Below the pieces are notes generated by a model, which worked only from the letters and a program-made list of their open reading frames with translations, made no database searches and was not told where the DNA came from. From DATKCA01 sp035544675 (GTDB lineage: Bacteria > Acidobacteriota > Thermoanaerobaculia > Gp7-AA8), in assembly GCA_035544675.1 (NCBI GenBank), contig DATKCA010000090.1, positions 1 through 5,641 on the forward strand: 5,641 nt of DNA, written 5' to 3'. Positions 3,246 to 5,641 of the stretch are shown here, in pieces; the first letter of the stretch is position 1; each line of letters opens with the position of its first letter. Both the position numbers and the translations under genes were made by a program.

Positions 3246-5641
3246 ATGACCACTCTGGCCGAGCGCACGCCGCTGCACGTGCCACAGCTCCACTCGTTCG
3301 AGCACGACTCGATCACCTACGCCGTCGACGCCGGCGCGCCGAACTGGATCGCCGTCGAGAAAGGAGGAGCGGAGCTGCTGTCGTGGATCCGCCAGGGAGA
3401 CAGCGCCGGGCAGCCGATGGCTTTCGGCACGCTCGTGGCCCGCTACGCCTCCGAGAAGAATCTCGAGGCCGGCAAGGCGTGGGTCCATGTCCACGACTTC
3501 GTCAGCTCGCTCGATCGCGCCGGCATGCTGGCCGACGCGGCGTTCGCCCGCAGCGCGTACGCCGGCCGCGCGGAGATGATCCAGCCCGACGGCCTCCGCG
3601 AGCTGTGGGTGCAGGTGAACAACAACTGCAACCTCACGTGCACGCACTGCCTGGTCTCCTCCGGCCCGGGCGGCATCGGCGGTCTTCCGCCCGAGAAGCT
3701 GATCGGCCTGGTCGATCGCGCCAAACAGCTCGGCATCGAGCGCGTCTACATCACGGGCGGCGAGCCGTTCCTCCGCCGCGACATCTTCGAGCTGGCCAAA
3801 CACATCACCGAGACGCACGGCCTCGAGTTCATCGTGCTCACGAACGCGACGCTGTTCGCCGGCCGCATCAGGGAAGGGCTCAAGTCGCTCGACCGCGAGC
3901 GCGTCCGCTTCCAGGTCTCCATCGACGGCGCGTCGCCGAAGACGAACGATCCGATCCGCGGCGCCGGCACCTTCGTCAAAGCCCTCGACGGCGCCCGCAT
4001 CCTCTCCGACCTCGGCTTCGACGTCTCGCTGACGACGGTGACGACCGAGGAGAACCTCGCCGAGCTGCCGCAGATCCCGGCTATCGTGAAGAACGTCGGC
4101 GCCAAGAGCCAGCACCTCATGTGGAGCCACAAGCGCGGTCGCGCGCTGGAGAGCGACAACGGGTTCTTCCCCGATCAGACCCCGCTGCTCTCGGCCGTGA
4201 TGAACGTGGTCGACGCCTCGAAGGAGCACGGCACCGTGCTCGACAACTTCGAGGCCGTCAAACGCCGCGTCAACGGCATGCCCGGCCTCAAATACGACCT
4301 CGGTAACGCCGGATGGGACTCCGTCTGCGTCTACGCGGACGGCAAGGTGTACCCGTCGGCGGCCCTGGCGAACGAGATGCCGCTGGTCTGCGGCGACCTC
4401 AATCGCCAGGACCTCGAAGAGATCCTGAGCTCGTCGCCCGTCGTGCGCAGACTGCGCCAGGCCACGCTGGCCAGGAACCCGAGCGTGTCCAGCGATCCGT
4501 TCCGCTTCTTCACCGGCGGCGGAGACCTCGAGCACGCCTGGTGCTTCTCCGGCGACTTCATCGGCGCCGACCCGTACTACCCGATCTCTGTGGCGCTGGC
4601 CAAGCGCGTCATGACGGAGCTCGGCGAAGAGAAGCGGGAGCGCAAGAACGTGAAGTCGGGATACAGCGCGCCGCTCATCCTTCACGCCATGGGCGACGGC
4701 GCGATCTCCTGCGGAACGGCCGACGGCATCCTGGCCGAGGAGCCGGTGCTGACGCTGCACTCGAATTGTGTGCTGTCGTTCGACGTCGACAAGCCCCGCG
4801 CGAAAGTCCGCGAGTTCTACGGCGCCGCCGCGGAGAAGCCGCAGGCCGAGCTGTGCTGCCCGACCAAGTACGACGACTCCGCGATCTCCCACATCCCGCA
4901 GGACGTCCTGGACCGCTTCTACGGTTGCGGATCGCCGATGACCACCGCCGGCATCAAAGAAGGCGAGACCGTGGTCGACCTGGGATCGGGCGCGGGGATC
5001 GACGTATTCATCGCCGCGAAGTTCGTCGGCGCGACCGGCAAAGCGATCGGCGTCGACATGACCGACCGCATGCTCAGCGTGGCGCGCGAAAACCAGCCGA
5101 AAGTCGCCTCCGCGCTCGGATACGACTCCGTGGAGTTCCGCGAGGGCTTCCTCGAGAAGATCCCGCTGGAGTCGAAGAGCGTCGACCTCGTGACGTCGAA
5201 TTGCGTGGTGAACCTCTCCCCGGACAAGCCGCGCGTCTTCGAGGAGATCTGGCGCGTGCTCAGGGATCACGGCCGGATCCTGATCTCCGACATCGTCGCC
5301 GAGACGAAGGTGCCGCCGCATCTGAAGGTGAACGCGCAGCTGTGGGGGGAGTGCCTCACCGGATCGCTCACGCAGGAGGAGTTCATCGCCGGGCTCGAGC
5401 GCGCCGGCTTCTACGGCATCGAAGTGCTGAAGAAGGTGTACTGGAAAGACGTGGAAGGCTATCCGTTCTACTCCGTCACGGTGCGCGGCTACAAGTTCGA
5501 GAAGACCGAAGGCTGCGTCTTCAAAGGCCACCAGGCCATCTACCTCGGTCCCGGCAAGGCGTTCGTGGACGAGGAAGGACATCAGTTCCCGCGCAACGAG
5601 CCGTACGAGGTGTGCACGGACACGGTGGCCAAGCTGTCGAA
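3246..5641 (+). CDS. PqqD-like / radical SAM / SPASM-like / ArsM-type methyltransferase fusion (3' partial)
   Basis: The frame is open from ATG 3246 to the window edge (798 codons, no stop or frameshift), so the C-terminus is missing. Domains: residues about 18-97 resemble PqqD (ITYAVDAGAPNWIAVEKGGAELL, then VHDFVSSLDRAGML). The radical SAM core (about 119-320) has Cys128, Cys132 and Cys135 in NNNCNLTCTHC for the [4Fe-4S] cluster, ITGGEPF (169-175) and VSIDGA. A SPASM-like region has VCVYADGKVYPS with Cys361, then Cys382 in LVCGDL, Cys433, Cys489 and Cys508. The ArsM domain (about 520-745) has ELCCP (Cys537/538), FYGCGSP (Cys561), VVDLGSGAG for SAM binding (576-584), GVDMTD (602-607), SNCVVNLSPDK (Cys653) and LWGECLTG (Cys703). 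The 50-residue spacing Cys653-Cys703 equals that of the catalytic pair in known ArsM. An extension from about 746 has Cys757 and Cys790. Inferred function: methylation of As(III) coupled to a radical SAM modification in the cytosol. The DUF2064 gene upstream supports organoarsenical synthesis. The radical SAM substrate is unknown. Confidence 0.9.
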   Translation, partial: MTTLAERTPLHVPQLHSFEHDSITYAVDAGAPNWIAVEKGGAELLSWIRQGDSAGQPMAFGTLVARYASEKNLEAGKAWVHVHDFVSSLDRAGMLADAAFARSAYAGRAEMIQPDGLRELWVQVNNNCNLTCTHCLVSSGPGGIGGLPPEKLIGLVDRAKQLGIERVYITGGEPFLRRDIFELAKHITETHGLEFIVLTNATLFAGRIREGLKSLDRERVRFQVSIDGASPKTNDPIRGAGTFVKALDGARILSDLGFDVSLTTVTTEENLAELPQIPAIVKNVGAKSQHLMWSHKRGRALESDNGFFPDQTPLLSAVMNVVDASKEHGTVLDNFEAVKRRVNGMPGLKYDLGNAGWDSVCVYADGKVYPSAALANEMPLVCGDLNRQDLEEILSSSPVVRRLRQATLARNPSVSSDPFRFFTGGGDLEHAWCFSGDFIGADPYYPISVALAKRVMTELGEEKRERKNVKSGYSAPLILHAMGDGAISCGTADGILAEEPVLTLHSNCVLSFDVDKPRAKVREFYGAAAEKPQAELCCPTKYDDSAISHIPQDVLDRFYGCGSPMTTAGIKEGETVVDLGSGAGIDVFIAAKFVGATGKAIGVDMTDRMLSVARENQPKVASALGYDSVEFREGFLEKIPLESKSVDLVTSNCVVNLSPDKPRVFEEIWRVLRDHGRILISDIVAETKVPPHLKVNAQLWGECLTGSLTQEEFIAGLERAGFYGIEVLKKVYWKDVEGYPFYSVTVRGYKFEKTEGCVFKGHQAIYLGPGKAFVDEEGHQFPRNEPYEVCTDTVAKLS

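Noticed and set aside
2865..5582. A 905-codon open frame on the minus strand opposite the radical SAM/ArsM fusion
   Set aside because: It lacks recognisable motifs, is rich in Arg/Ala/Val/Asp/His repeats typical of antisense reading of GC-rich genes, and lies over a plus-strand frame with clear family motifs and a strong SD.

Overview
The window is high-GC DNA (roughly two thirds G+C by eye, with strong C/G preference at third codon positions). It looks like a chromosomal segment from a soil- or sediment-type bacterium. An imperfect palindromic repeat of the kind that mistranslates as 'CHPERSEGS' is present. Such repeats are common in Acidobacteriota, Gemmatimonadota and similar lineages, so one of these is my best guess, but nothing here fixes the phylum. 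No tRNA, rRNA, CRISPR array or insertion sequence was seen.

Left part (1-2323). A short leftward gene encodes an exported protein with an HExxH metal-site motif. A 119-bp divergent gap holding a heptamer tandem repeat separates it from a rightward ygiD-type extradiol dioxygenase (LigB/DODA family). A leftward pirin gene converges on ygiD with only 26 bp between the stop codons. YgiD and pirin are both small metal-dependent dioxygenase-type proteins, but their convergent arrangement excludes a shared operon.

Middle (2324-2475). The divergent intergenic region between pirin and the next rightward gene is mostly filled by a 91-bp inverted repeat (2348-2438) with an inner hairpin. A run of seven T follows.

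Right part (2476-5641). A rightward pair, probably one transcription unit with a 50-bp gap, is the most interesting content. The first gene is a divergent member of the DUF2064/TIGR04282 glycosyltransferase family, which is associated with arsenosugar biosynthesis. The second gene starts at 3246 behind a strong Shine-Dalgarno sequence and is still open at the right edge (798 codons visible). It reads as one continuous multidomain protein: an N-terminal PqqD-like domain, a radical SAM core (CNLTCTHC, ITGGEP), a SPASM-like Cys-containing region, an ArsM-type arsenite methyltransferase domain with the conserved Cys set, and a C-terminal extension cut by the window edge.

Working together, the pair suggests a pathway that methylates arsenic, performs a radical SAM step on the product or on a peptide, and may add a sugar. 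The radical SAM half differs from canonical ArsS, and the PqqD-like domain is typical of peptide-modifying maturases. The product could therefore be an organoarsenical other than the known arsenosugars. That last step is inference.
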